Of a DNA stretch of 64,000 bases, positions 54,491 through 63,392 are shown one piece after another. The DNA lies in assembly GCF_000744115.1 (NCBI RefSeq), contig NZ_JQLG01000004.1, positions 806,001-870,000 of the forward strand, written 5' to 3'. The position numbers were made by a program, and so were the translations under genes. The notes beneath the pieces were generated by a model that saw only the letters and a program-made list of their open reading frames with translations, was not told where the DNA came from and did no database searches. How positions within the stretch are numbered: the first letter of the stretch is position 1; each line of letters begins with the position of its first letter. Origin of the DNA: Carnobacterium alterfunditum DSM 5972 (lineage in GTDB: Bacteria; Bacillota; Bacilli; Lactobacillales; Carnobacteriaceae).

Positions 54491-55915
54491 TTATTTAGCT
54501 TTTGATCGATAGACTTCTTTACTTAGTTCATATAATTCAATTGCCATTTTCCGTCTATCTTTATGCGAAACAATAGGCGCTGGGTAATCTTTACCAATGA
54601 TCACACCAAAACTGTCCTGTTCAGCAACTGATAGCTTTGAAGGGTCATGTATTTTTTTATTGTTGATTTCACGTAGTTCAGGAACGTATTGTTTTATATA
54701 CAAACCATCTTTATCAAAGCGTTCTGACTGTGTAGTAGGATTAAAAACCCTAAAATAAGGAGCGCTATCAGCGCCAGTCGAGGACGCCCACTGCCAACCG
54801 CCAATGTTATTAGCACTGTCATAATCAATAAGATGCTCTTGAAAATGACGTTCCCCCCATCTCCAATCGATCAATAAGTCTTTCGTTAGAAAAGAAGCTG
54901 TTATCATACGTAAGCGATTATGGATCCAACCGGTTTCTTTCAATTGCCTCATAGTCGCATCAACAATCGGGAAACCCGTTTCACCTTCTTTCCAGCGATC
55001 AAAAGCCTCTTCATTATTGTCCCATGAAATATAATCAAACTCAGGGTTGATCGCTTCATTTTTTTGATTAGGATAAGAAGTATAAATCATATTATAAAAG
55101 TCTCTCCACGCGAGTTCTTTTATAAATGTTTCTTTGCCTTGAAAACCTTCAGCCTGGCTAACACGATCGTAAACGGTTCGAATTGAAATTTCACCTGTTC
55201 TTAAATAGTGAGACAAATGGCTTGTTGCATCTTGAGATGGATAATCTCTTGCTTCATCATATTTCTGTAAGTTATTTTCTACGAATGTATCTAAACATTC
55301 TTTCGCAGCAACACTCCCAGTTTGAATAGTTGTCATACGAGGGTGTTTTTCTATAAACGATTCGAACCTTAACTTGTCTTCTTTGAATAAAGAACTAGTA
55401 ACTATTTTCTTTTCATCAAACTCGACCTTGATCATACTTGGTTTAGAATACTCTTTCCATTTATTAAAGTAAGGTGTAAAAACCTTGTAAGAAGTCTGGG
55501 TATTTGTTTTTACTTCATGAGCCGAATGGAGATAATGATCATGAAAAGCATGGGTCCTAATACCAAGGTCATATAAAATACTATCCGCCAGTATATCTCG
55601 TTTCAATCCATAACCATTTTCGTCCCTATTTACATATATATCCGTCCACTCTGGAAATTTTTTCTTTAGTTTCGTGAAACAATCTGTTAGATTCCCAAAT
55701 GACAAATGAAGTGTCGCGCCACGATCGTCTAGTGTTTTTCTAAATGTTTCTACACTTTTAAAAAAAGCAGCCTCATTTTTAGAGGTCTCATTTAACAATT
55801 GTTCTGAGTTAACATGAAATAATAAAATCAATGAATCAGCTTCCTCTAATGCATGTTTAAGTGCAGTATTATCTTCCACTCTCAAATCTCTTCTAAACCA
55901 CATGACTGCTACCAA
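54491..55915 (-). CDS. phr: Deoxyribodipyrimidine photolyase
   Basis: A 474-aa flavoprotein that repairs cyclobutane pyrimidine dimers with light. The N-terminal antenna domain starts VAVMWFRRDLRVEDNTAL. The FAD domain has TSHLSHYLRTGEIS, FIKELAWRDFYNMI, TGFPIVDATMRQLKETGWIHNR and the dimer-binding QEHLIDYDSANNIGGWQW followed by PYFRVFNP. Length and motifs are those of a class I CPD photolyase. It is a lone gene with no stress-operon partner nearby. Confidence 0.95.
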   Translation of the reverse strand: MVAVMWFRRDLRVEDNTALKHALEEADSLILLFHVNSEQLLNETSKNEAAFFKSVETFRKTLDDRGATLHLSFGNLTDCFTKLKKKFPEWTDIYVNRDENGYGLKRDILADSILYDLGIRTHAFHDHYLHSAHEVKTNTQTSYKVFTPYFNKWKEYSKPSMIKVEFDEKKIVTSSLFKEDKLRFESFIEKHPRMTTIQTGSVAAKECLDTFVENNLQKYDEARDYPSQDATSHLSHYLRTGEISIRTVYDRVSQAEGFQGKETFIKELAWRDFYNMIYTSYPNQKNEAINPEFDYISWDNNEEAFDRWKEGETGFPIVDATMRQLKETGWIHNRLRMITASFLTKDLLIDWRWGERHFQEHLIDYDSANNIGGWQWASSTGADSAPYFRVFNPTTQSERFDKDGLYIKQYVPELREINNKKIHDPSKLSVAEQDSFGVIIGKDYPAPIVSHKDRRKMAIELYELSKEVYRSKAK

Positions 55916-56241
55916 TTTATCTCCCCCAAATGATTAAAATCAATTGTTCTAAAATCTGTACGTTCTCATAGTAAGTTTACTTAATAACTAACTTAAATCC
56001 ATTACTTCTGAAAAATGATAGTCAAATCTATCATACTCACTTAATAAAATCAAAAGCTAAGAAACGGGCTTTAAAAGTTATTCTAGATGATAAACGAAAA
56101 AAACATCAGATAAACGTCCTATCTTAAATAAAAAAGTTATCCTCCTTAAAGGGCTTTTTTTGATGAAATAAATACTTGGAACAGATAAACTACTTGAAAT
56201 TAAAATTCCTAAAAGTTGTTTCCCATCAAAAAAACTCCTTT
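55916..56241. other. Gene-free interval upstream of phr
   Basis: About 325 bp that must contain the photolyase promoter on minus. A weak terminator-like AAAAAAG...CTTTTTT hairpin lies near 56130..56160. No gene was recognised. Confidence 0.4.
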
Positions 56242-56282
56242 AGCTATGGATCATCAACCTTGTCTAGATCCATAGCTTTTTT
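56242..56282. terminator. Intrinsic terminator
   Basis: A perfect GCTATGGATC/GATCCATAGC stem followed by TTTTTT on plus. There is no plus-strand gene before it, so it may be a relic or work on minus. Confidence 0.75.
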
Positions 56283-56314
56283 AGCAAAGATCGTTATCAA
56301 AATATATTCGATGC

Positions 56315-56352
56315 AAAAAGGAGGGTTGCATTATGTCACCCCTCCTTTTTTA
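56315..56352 (-). terminator. Terminator of the GIY-YIG/DUF2075 gene
   Basis: AAAAAGGAGGG/CCCTCCTTTTT hairpin directly after the stop codon on minus. Confidence 0.88.
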
Positions 56353-56359
56353 TTGAATA

Positions 56360-58012
56360 TTATACTATTAACTCATTAAGTCTTTTATTTAACTTGTCAT
56401 CACTAGCATACATATATAATCCATGGACACCACGTTTCATCAATACATTAATCGAATTTAAAATGATTTCTTCTTTCACTTTTTCAAATTCATGAAGTTC
56501 TAAATCAGCTCTTTTTCTAAAAGCTTCTGTGTCCTTATATTTTGATGTGTCAATTTTTAATCTGCCTGTTTTTTCATCATAAGAAATTGATGGGCCTAGT
56601 ATCACTCCTACATAGTTCAAATCAAATCCTTGAATTGTATAAATTGATCCAACTTCATTGATCGTATCTTTGTGTTCAGCCCACGTATCTTTGTAGCCTG
56701 TTCTATTCCATGGTAACCTAAAAGTACCTTCTTCTATAAAGTAATCTTCCCCATCTTTTTTATGGATATAGTCAAATGTAGAGACTATCCTTGAGAGTCC
56801 TACTTCTTTACTTTTTTGCTGAATAGCTTGATACATCTCTTCTGCATCACTAAAGAACTTCAATTCAAAGGAAGAATCACTGGTATTTTTGATTTCAGGG
56901 ATAGGAAGAATCTTCTTATTGACAAAAGCATCCATCCAATCAATTATTTCATCATCCGCTTGTATCCTAAACTGCGTTGTAAGTTCAAATGTATCACTTT
57001 GATAATTATTTTTTATTTGTTTTATTTTTTCTTCATTCCAATAACTTTTTATCTTTAAAACCTGTTTACTATCATAAACGACAACTGTAACTTTGCTTCT
57101 TTTAATTATCTCATCTAATTGATTTTCATAACTAAAGTTATTATAATTATCCTCTTTTGATAACAATAGATGTGCTTCATCCACAAAAACAATATCTGCT
57201 TCTTCAATACTTCCTTTATCAATTTTATTGATAAAGGAAGTTGGCTTTAAAAAGTTTTTCTTTTTTAAATTTGGTAAGCTTTCAGATATCTTTTCATATG
57301 TTTTTTTCATTTCTGAATGATTGATCAATAAATAATTTTTAGATTTATAAAATGTTGAGTCTTTTTCGGTTGCAAGGTCCTGTAATGTATTAAAGGTTGA
57401 ACTCAATACAACACTTTTACCTGTACCAGCATCTCCTTCAACAAAATAAACAAACTTTGTGTTATCATTGATATGTTTTTCGCAAATATTGATGATCCGT
57501 TCTTTTAATTCTAATTGCTCTTCTGAAAGTTCTTTATAAGGAGATAGTTTAAATACATCTTTATTTTTTAATGTTTCAATATCATCGTTGACCAACTGTT
57601 CTTCTTTTAATACCGACCATAACTCTTGAAAGATTTCATTATTGTAATAGCTCTTTTGGTAGTAATCATGCACACGATTACTGGCTGTTTGGCTTTTATT
57701 CTGTAAACTAAATTTGCCATCCGCAATAAAATAATTAATTAAATTTGTTTCTATATTATATGTAGCCGATTGATTAAACTTTTTATGCCCAACAATTAAG
57801 ATTTCTTCTAACTGTTTTCTAGATGAATTTTTGTAATGTTCCTGCATTCTTCTTTTTGCATGAACGGTTTGACCAATATAAGCAATCTGTTTATTTGAAT
57901 TTTTTTTATATAATATGTATACGATTGGGAAATTTTTAAAATCGCCTAGCTGAATTTTTTCAATTCCTTCTTCGTTAAAAGAAAATATTTCACTTTCAAG
58001 TATATCTCCCAT
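56360..58012 (-). CDS. GIY-YIG nuclease fused to DUF2075 (Schlafen-type) helicase-like domain
   Basis: A 550-aa two-part protein. Residues about 29-105 are a GIY-YIG nuclease: VYILYKK and AYIGQT are the GIY and YIG halves, Arg follows in AKRRMQEH, and Glu lies in YNIETNLINYF. Residues about 185-545 are DUF2075, a P-loop domain of superfamily 1 helicase type. It has Walker A EGDAGTGKSVV, Walker B DIVFVDEAHLLL, a QFRIQADDEI motif and YTIQGFDLNYVG near the C-terminus. It probably cuts or remodels nucleic acid with ATP. It is divergent from a MazG-like pyrophosphohydrolase across 117 bp. A role in defence or repair is inference. Confidence 0.85.
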   Translation of the reverse strand: MGDILESEIFSFNEEGIEKIQLGDFKNFPIVYILYKKNSNKQIAYIGQTVHAKRRMQEHYKNSSRKQLEEILIVGHKKFNQSATYNIETNLINYFIADGKFSLQNKSQTASNRVHDYYQKSYYNNEIFQELWSVLKEEQLVNDDIETLKNKDVFKLSPYKELSEEQLELKERIINICEKHINDNTKFVYFVEGDAGTGKSVVLSSTFNTLQDLATEKDSTFYKSKNYLLINHSEMKKTYEKISESLPNLKKKNFLKPTSFINKIDKGSIEEADIVFVDEAHLLLSKEDNYNNFSYENQLDEIIKRSKVTVVVYDSKQVLKIKSYWNEEKIKQIKNNYQSDTFELTTQFRIQADDEIIDWMDAFVNKKILPIPEIKNTSDSSFELKFFSDAEEMYQAIQQKSKEVGLSRIVSTFDYIHKKDGEDYFIEEGTFRLPWNRTGYKDTWAEHKDTINEVGSIYTIQGFDLNYVGVILGPSISYDEKTGRLKIDTSKYKDTEAFRKRADLELHEFEKVKEEIILNSINVLMKRGVHGLYMYASDDKLNKRLNELIV

Positions 58013-58129
58013 TGTCTCACCTATTATTCTTTCTTTTTAAGTACGTTAGTAATAGTATTATATTATCACACAATTTTTAACTGCGTAGTATAAATAAAGA
58101 ACAATAAGTTATTTAAAAAGGAGTTCATT

Positions 58130-58462
58130 ATGGATAAAGATATTATTGATAGTGTAAAGAATTTTAGAGAAAATAGAAATTGGAGTCAATTCCATAATCC
58201 AAAGGATCTCGCTATTTCCATTTCTCTTGAAGCATCAGAACTACTTGAAAACTTCCAATGGAGCGGAAAAGACCTTCATGCCGAAAAGAAAAGACAACAA
58301 ATTAAAGAAGAGTTGGCAGATGTACTTATCTATTCTATTATGATGGCAGATACGATGGATTTTGAATTATCAGAAATCATTTCAGAAAAATTAAAAATTA
58401 ATAACCAAAAGTATCCAGTAGAGAAAGCCTTTGGAAAAAAAGATAAGTATACTGAATTATAA
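58130..58462 (+). CDS. MazG-like nucleotide pyrophosphohydrolase
   Basis: A 110-aa all-helical NTP pyrophosphatase of the MazG/RS21-C6 (dCTPase-like) group. The Mg-binding pattern is in SLEASELLENFQWS (E-x-x-E) and EELADVLIYSIMMAD (E-x-x-D). KYPVEKAFGK near the end is typical for the short members. It removes non-canonical or modified nucleotides in known relatives. It is divergent from the GIY-YIG/DUF2075 gene, and the two may share a control region. The ATG follows AAAGGAG. Confidence 0.88.
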   Translation: MDKDIIDSVKNFRENRNWSQFHNPKDLAISISLEASELLENFQWSGKDLHAEKKRQQIKEELADVLIYSIMMADTMDFELSEIISEKLKINNQKYPVEKAFGKKDKYTEL

Positions 58463-58628
58463 AAAGTAAGAAACGCTTTATGCTTGTATGATTCAAGATA
58501 TTATTTGACTAAAGCCATTGTCCAAATCACTAGTATTTCCCAAGGTTCATAATATTAATAATCAAATAAATTGAGTCAAAAAAATAAAAAAGGTTATATT
58601 TCTCACTAGAATACTAAGTACTTAAATA

Positions 58629-58697
58629 AAAAATTGGCTAGTGTGAGTACGTTTAAATACCGTATCCATACTAGCCAATCAGCAGTTTAATATAAGA
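58629..58697. repeat. Dispersed hairpin repeat, copy B
   Basis: TTGGCTAGTGTG faces CATACTAGCCAA in an almost perfect 12-bp stem, followed by TCAGCAGTTTAATAT. This is the second copy of the element at 14839..14905. It occupies the 412-bp gene-free interval between the MazG-like gene and the tautomerase gene. Confidence 0.65.
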
Positions 58698-58874
58698 ATC
58701 TAATTTCTGAAGGTACCGAAATTTTCAGTTTCAGTCTATCTGTATTTTAATAGCAAATGATTTATTTAGGTGTAGTTAGAGAATAACTCTTCTAGCCAAG
58801 AATTTTTTCAATCGTAGAGTACATTTCTACTGATATCTGTCAATCCATCGATTTGATTGCAAAATCAGATATTA

Positions 58875-59264
58875 TTACAGTTCTCCAGTGATAAACTGAG
58901 CTTTTCCGTATCCAAATGACCAATCTTCATCATTATTTTCTACAATAGAAATAAGAACATCCTTAGGATCGATTTCATTTCTTTCTTTAAGTTTATCAGT
59001 TACAAGTTGATAAAATCTCAACTTGCTTTCTTTTGTTCTCTTACGGCTGACAACAGTAATAGCTATCGCGTTTTTTGTTCTTGTAAATCCTAAACCAGTA
59101 TCCCCTAGGATCATTTCATTTTCTTTATGTTGATTGACAATTTGATATCGATCCCCAGCTGGAACCTCAAAAGCTTCAACAACAGCTTCATGTAAATTGT
59201 CTAATAATGATTTTAATTCAGCTGCTTCTTTAAAATCAAATAAATCGATTTTTATTAATGGCAT
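58875..59264 (-). CDS. Tautomerase-family protein
   Basis: A 129-aa protein of the 4-oxalocrotonate tautomerase superfamily. After Met removal the N-terminal Pro of MPLIKIDLFD would be the catalytic base. The domain continues as two beta-alpha-beta halves (AIAITVVSRKRTKESKLRFY and DVLISIVENNDEDWSFGYG). The start is the ATG at 59262..59264 behind AAAGGAG; the longer frame would hide the Pro. It stands alone. The substrate is unknown. Confidence 0.85.
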   Translation of the reverse strand: MPLIKIDLFDFKEAAELKSLLDNLHEAVVEAFEVPAGDRYQIVNQHKENEMILGDTGLGFTRTKNAIAITVVSRKRTKESKLRFYQLVTDKLKERNEIDPKDVLISIVENNDEDWSFGYGKAQFITGEL

Positions 59265-59575
59265 ATTTTTATCTCCTTTATTAATATTCGTTATGTTTAT
59301 ACACTTTAGTGCCACATTACTCTAAAAAACAAACAAGTACAAGTAACTTAATGGTTATTTGCTCGTCATGTTCTAGGCTAGTTATGTTTAATAGACTTAC
59401 AATAGTCGCCTATTCACATATTTATAAAAAAAACGATAATTATTTTTAAAACATTTGATAACTATTATTTATTCTCTGTATATGACTTATTATTTGAAGT
59501 ACGCTAAACAGATATTTCCGTTCAAATTGATTTTTTTATTCATTAAATTCATTATTAGATTAAACTATTATCATA
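59265..59575. other. Gene-free interval
   Basis: About 310 bp of very AT-rich sequence upstream of the tautomerase gene. No gene, operator or repeat was recognised. Confidence 0.35.
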
Positions 59576-59728
59576 CTAATTTTTGTTTTTTTCATTTTTT
59601 AAAATAAGATTTATAAATATTTTATACACTTCTTCTTCAGTTTTAAGCGTATAGATCACCTCAGTACTTGCTGCTACTACTTGTATTGTTAAAATTTTTT
59701 CTATAATAATTTTTCCATCCGTATACAT
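59576..59728 (-). CDS. Possible 50-aa small protein
   Basis: A short frame starting MYTDGKIIIEKILTIQVVAA and ending KNEKNKN. The sequence is regular (hydrophobic strand, then acidic TEEEVYKIF, basic end) and the codon use fits the genome. The ribosome site (AAAGAAG) is weak. It does not resemble any family I know. It could be a real small gene or a remnant of one disturbed by the IS1380 element next to it. Confidence 0.35.
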   Translation of the reverse strand: MYTDGKIIIEKILTIQVVAASTEVIYTLKTEEEVYKIFINLILKNEKNKN

Positions 59729-59758
59729 TTTATTGCTTCTTTATCTATATTAATTAAA

Positions 59759-59839
59759 TAAAATCATTACCAAAAACAAGTGTTTTTGGTAATGATTTTA
59801 CAGAAGATACTACAGTCAAAACCCTTAAGTTTTGACTGT
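59759..59839. repeat. Two strong adjacent hairpins
   Basis: The first is a perfect 20-bp-arm palindrome: TAAAATCATTACCAAAAACA faces its exact complement, 59759..59800, with a 2-nt gap. The second is ACAGTCAAAAC/GTTTTGACTGT (59812..59822/59829..59839). They lie between the possible 50-aa gene and the IS1380 element and may be a terminator pair. Confidence 0.75.
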
Positions 59840-59994
59840 GATGTCCTGATTTAAGTACCTTATGAGGTAAGGGGAAATGCTGATTGTTCGATAGTTATAT
59901 ATAGTCAATTCATATATTTTTATAGATTGTTCCGTTAAACCTTCCGTGGGTATATATAGTTAAAATATACCATTGTTATACTTATATATATTAG

Positions 59995-61663
59995 CCTGAA
60001 TAATTCATACTTTTTCTAAAACGCTCTGGAAAAACTGTTCTAACGCTAGTTTGAGTTAATTTTCTCAGCACCCTTTGGGTGTGCAAAAAGAACCCCAATC
60101 TGCTATGGTTAAAGCGACTAAACCTAACCAAAGAAAGGGGTTCTCTCTATGGCAACTTTACATGAAAATCGTTTGCTTTTCAATTCAAACATTACGGTAT
60201 CTCACTCTGGGGGTAATTTATCCTCAGATTCCGGATTGATATTAGTTAAGGAATTCATGCACACCATTAATTTCTCTAACATTTTGAAACAAACCCTCAC
60301 TATTAACGATGATCGACTTTACTATAACCATGCTAATCATTCAATTATTGAACAAATCCTTTTTCAATTGATTGCTGGATATCAAACGGATTCTTCGGCT
60401 GACGTTTTATCAAAAGATCCCATTTTCCAGAGTCTATTAGCTAAAGAGCAACTCGCTTCACAACCGTCTATTTCTCGTTTATGGGATCGGTTAAGTCAAG
60501 AAAACATTTCCCAATTACAAGAAGTCAATCAAATCCTGATTGATAAAGTTCGTACTGCTCGTAATACAACTGAAATGATTTTTGATCTAGACTCAACACA
60601 TTCGGATACCTTTGGCAATCAGGAGAAGTCGAATTATAATGCCCATTACCAAACGAATGGCTATCATCCACTTGTTGCCTTTGAAGGTCTGACTGGCGAC
60701 TTTTTGAAAGCAGAACTTCGTTCTGGTAATGTGTACACATCCAATGGTGTTGCAGATTTTGTCCGACCACTTTTTGACCATTACCAAGAAACCGTACCTG
60801 TAAGTTCCATTCTAGTGCGTGCAGATAGTGGTTTTGCAACTCCTGAATTATATGAACTGTGTGAAAAACGTCAAAATTTTTATATTGTTCGATTGAAATC
60901 GAATCGCAACTTAGGAAAAATCGCTGAGCAATTTGTATCTATAAATGATCAGCAGGATTGGGATAAAAAAGAAGTTCACTACGCTTCTACACTCTATCAA
61001 GCGAAGAGCTGGACACATCCACGAAGAATTTGTATTAAATCTACGCGCGAAGCAACCGAATTGATTGCTCGACATGAATTTATCATAACCAATTTATCAG
61101 AGAACCTTTCTGCAGAAGCGGTCTTTCAAACCTATTCTAAAAGAGGCACCATGGAAAATTATATTAAAGAGGCCAAAAATGGATTTTATTTCGATAAAAC
61201 CAACAGTCCTCGTTTTTTAGAAAATCATGCACGTATGATGGTGAGTGTACTAGCTTACAACATCGTCAATTTTATGCGTACTCTTTGTTTTACGAAAGAA
61301 ACCAAAGGTTTTCAAGTTTCAACTATTCGTTTGCTCTTATTTAAAGTAGCGGGTAAACTTGTTCATTCTGGACGAAAAACCTTTTTAAAACTCAGTTCCT
61401 ATCACGTTTACCATGAACTTTTCCATAAAATTTTGCGGAATATTCAGCATTTCAAATGGCAGTAACACTCACACCTAATGGAATAGTTTAAAAAAAAAGG
61501 CTAATTTCAAGGGGTTAGTATGCCTAAAAATCTTAATTTTCTGACAAAAAAATGAGTGACTTGGAAATTTGAAGTAAAATAAGTAAACCTAACAAACTAA
61601 TGACCTGAAAGAAGTGAAAAATGCACCAATTATTATTTTTTTTAAAAGTATGAATCATTCAGG
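59995..61663 (+). mobile_element. IS1380-family insertion sequence
   Basis: A 1669-bp element with terminal inverted repeats CCTGAATAATTCATACTTTT (left) and CCTGAATGATTCATACTTTT (right, reversed), differing at one of 20 bases. ATTAG at 59990..59994 is repeated at 61664..61668 and is the likely 5-bp target duplication. It holds one intact transposase. The right end is 220 bp from the start of the DEAD-box helicase gene. Confidence 0.9.
60149..61465 (+). CDS. IS1380-family transposase
   Basis: A 438-aa DDE transposase. DLDSTHSDTFGNQEKSNYN has the first catalytic Asp. VRADSGFATPELYELCEKR has the second. The Glu lies in RGTMENYIKEAKNGFYFDKT. RFLENHARMMVSVLAYNIVN is the usual end of the domain. 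No internal stop, so the element is probably able to move. The ATG follows GAAAGGGG. Confidence 0.92.
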   Translation: MATLHENRLLFNSNITVSHSGGNLSSDSGLILVKEFMHTINFSNILKQTLTINDDRLYYNHANHSIIEQILFQLIAGYQTDSSADVLSKDPIFQSLLAKEQLASQPSISRLWDRLSQENISQLQEVNQILIDKVRTARNTTEMIFDLDSTHSDTFGNQEKSNYNAHYQTNGYHPLVAFEGLTGDFLKAELRSGNVYTSNGVADFVRPLFDHYQETVPVSSILVRADSGFATPELYELCEKRQNFYIVRLKSNRNLGKIAEQFVSINDQQDWDKKEVHYASTLYQAKSWTHPRRICIKSTREATELIARHEFIITNLSENLSAEAVFQTYSKRGTMENYIKEAKNGFYFDKTNSPRFLENHARMMVSVLAYNIVNFMRTLCFTKETKGFQVSTIRLLLFKVAGKLVHSGRKTFLKLSSYHVYHELFHKILRNIQHFKWQ

Positions 61664-61723
61664 ATTAGATATCTCATATTCTTTCTCGAAAATGGAATAA
61701 TATGACTCTAACTTCCATTTCTG

Positions 61724-61732
61724 ATATAATAG
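61724..61732 (+). promoter_or_regulatory. Extended -10 of the helicase gene
   Basis: TGATATAAT is a good extended -10 box about 150 bp before the helicase start. The remaining leader is long, as in many cold-induced helicase genes. The promoter lies outside the IS. Confidence 0.5.
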
Positions 61733-61883
61733 ACCAGTCATGCTATTTCTCAGAGAAACTATATACTTGTTCGGATCAGGTCGATTTTTGAAAGATAGTC
61801 AGACTCTTGTATGCTAAACCAACCTAATCCGAAACACATTTACAAAAATCAAATGCATGTATAACATGCCGAGGGAGAACAAC

Positions 61884-63170
61884 TTGTTATTTAATGAATT
61901 AGAATTAAACCAACACCTATTGCACGCACTGAAAGAAGCAGGCTATACGAAAGCAACGCCTATCCAAGAGGATGCCATTCCGCATCTGATGAACAACAAA
62001 GACTTGTTGGGTTGTGCCCAGACTGGTACTGGTAAGACAGCTGCCTTTGCCTTACCCATTCTTCAAAATATTATGGAAGAAAAAACAGTTGGAAAAGGTG
62101 CCATCAAAGCCTTAATCCTTGCTCCTACCCGTGAACTTGCCATACAAATCGGTGAAAGTTTCCAAATATACGCTAAATACCTTCCATTGAATATCCAAGT
62201 AATTTTTGGTGGCGTTTCCCAGAATCCTCAGACAGCCACGCTGAAACGCGGAACGGATATCCTAGTCGCGACGCCAGGCAGACTATTGGACCTTATCAGA
62301 CAAGGATTTGTCAAGCTGAACCAGGTTGATTTCTTCGTCTTGGATGAAGCCGATATGATGTTGGATATGGGGATGCTACGTGATGTACGCCATATTATCC
62401 GCGAATTGCCTAAGAAACGTCAGAGCATGTTCTTTTCAGCAACGATGCCGAAAGAAATCGAAAAACTTGCAGGAACCATTTTATCAAACCCGGTAAAAGT
62501 GGTGGTCAATCCGGTTTCATCAACTGTTGAAGTCATCCAACAGAGCGTTTATCACGTAGCCAAGACCGACAAAACTAACCTACTTATCTATCTTTTGAAG
62601 AATAAGCAGGTTGAGCGCTCTCTAGTCTTCTCCAGAACCAAGCATGGCGCCAACAAAATCGTCAAAAAACTTTTGCAAGCGGGTTTCTCCGCCGAAGCGA
62701 TTCACGGCAACAAGTCCCAGAATGCGCGTCAGCAAGCTTTAGAAAACTTCAAGACCATGAAAACTAGCGTTCTCGTAGCGACAGATATCGCAGCCCGTGG
62801 TATCGATGTGCCTGAGCTTTCGCAAGTTATCCAATTTGACTTGCCTGAAGTTCCAGAAACCTACGTTCACCGTATCGGCCGTACAGGACGCGCAGGGCTA
62901 AGCGGAAAAGCTATCTCTTTCTGTGATGAAACAGAATCAGACTTGTTGCGCGACATTGAAAAACTTAGTAAGAGGAAAGTTCCAGTCATAAAAGACCATC
63001 CTTATCTGTTGAAAGAAGGCACTCAAGCACCAACACAGCAGGCGAGAAAAACAGTTTCCACGCGTAATAATGGAACACAATCAAAAAAGAAACAAGGTCG
63101 AAGAGGCGGTCAAAAAGCTGCACAAAGGCCTCGTGTACAAACGCAAAAAACACGTAAAGTAACTGGTTGA
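61884..63170 (+). CDS. DEAD-box RNA helicase (RhlE/CshA-like)
   Basis: A 428-aa ATP-dependent RNA helicase. The Q motif (ATPIQEDAIP), motif I (AQTGTGKT), Ia (PTRELA), Ib (TPGRLLD), motif II (VLDEADMML), motif III (SATMP) and motif VI (HRIGRTGRAG) are all present. A short basic, Gln/Lys/Arg-rich tail follows for RNA binding. I place the start at the TTG at 61884, five bases after GAGGGAG; the longer frame would overlap that site. It is likely to act in RNA decay or ribosome assembly, especially in the cold. Confidence 0.92.
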   Translation: MLFNELELNQHLLHALKEAGYTKATPIQEDAIPHLMNNKDLLGCAQTGTGKTAAFALPILQNIMEEKTVGKGAIKALILAPTRELAIQIGESFQIYAKYLPLNIQVIFGGVSQNPQTATLKRGTDILVATPGRLLDLIRQGFVKLNQVDFFVLDEADMMLDMGMLRDVRHIIRELPKKRQSMFFSATMPKEIEKLAGTILSNPVKVVVNPVSSTVEVIQQSVYHVAKTDKTNLLIYLLKNKQVERSLVFSRTKHGANKIVKKLLQAGFSAEAIHGNKSQNARQQALENFKTMKTSVLVATDIAARGIDVPELSQVIQFDLPEVPETYVHRIGRTGRAGLSGKAISFCDETESDLLRDIEKLSKRKVPVIKDHPYLLKEGTQAPTQQARKTVSTRNNGTQSKKKQGRRGGQKAAQRPRVQTQKTRKVTG

Positions 63171-63251
63171 AAAAGCCACCCACTTGTACATCGGTAATGA
63201 CTTAGTTGAAGTAGAGGAAATCATCAATTTACAATCAAAGAACATACAAAT

Positions 63252-63302
63252 AAAATACACTCCCACTACTGAACCATTTGTTCAGTAGTGGGAGTGTATT
63301 TA
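63252..63302. terminator. Bidirectional terminator
   Basis: A perfect long stem AAATACACTCCCACTACTGA/TCAGTAGTGGGAGTGTATTT between convergent helicase and transketolase genes. Confidence 0.92.
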
Positions 63303-63392
63303 TTTGGAAAGTTTTTTTCTCCAGCTTCTTAATTTGTCTATGGAATCATATTTTTGGCGATCAAATTTTAACTGAATCAGTTGTCGATCGGT

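Noticed and set aside
56176-56379. 67-aa plus-strand frame between phr and the DUF2075 gene
   Set aside because: It covers two terminator hairpins and runs into the end of the DUF2075 gene; it is not coding.
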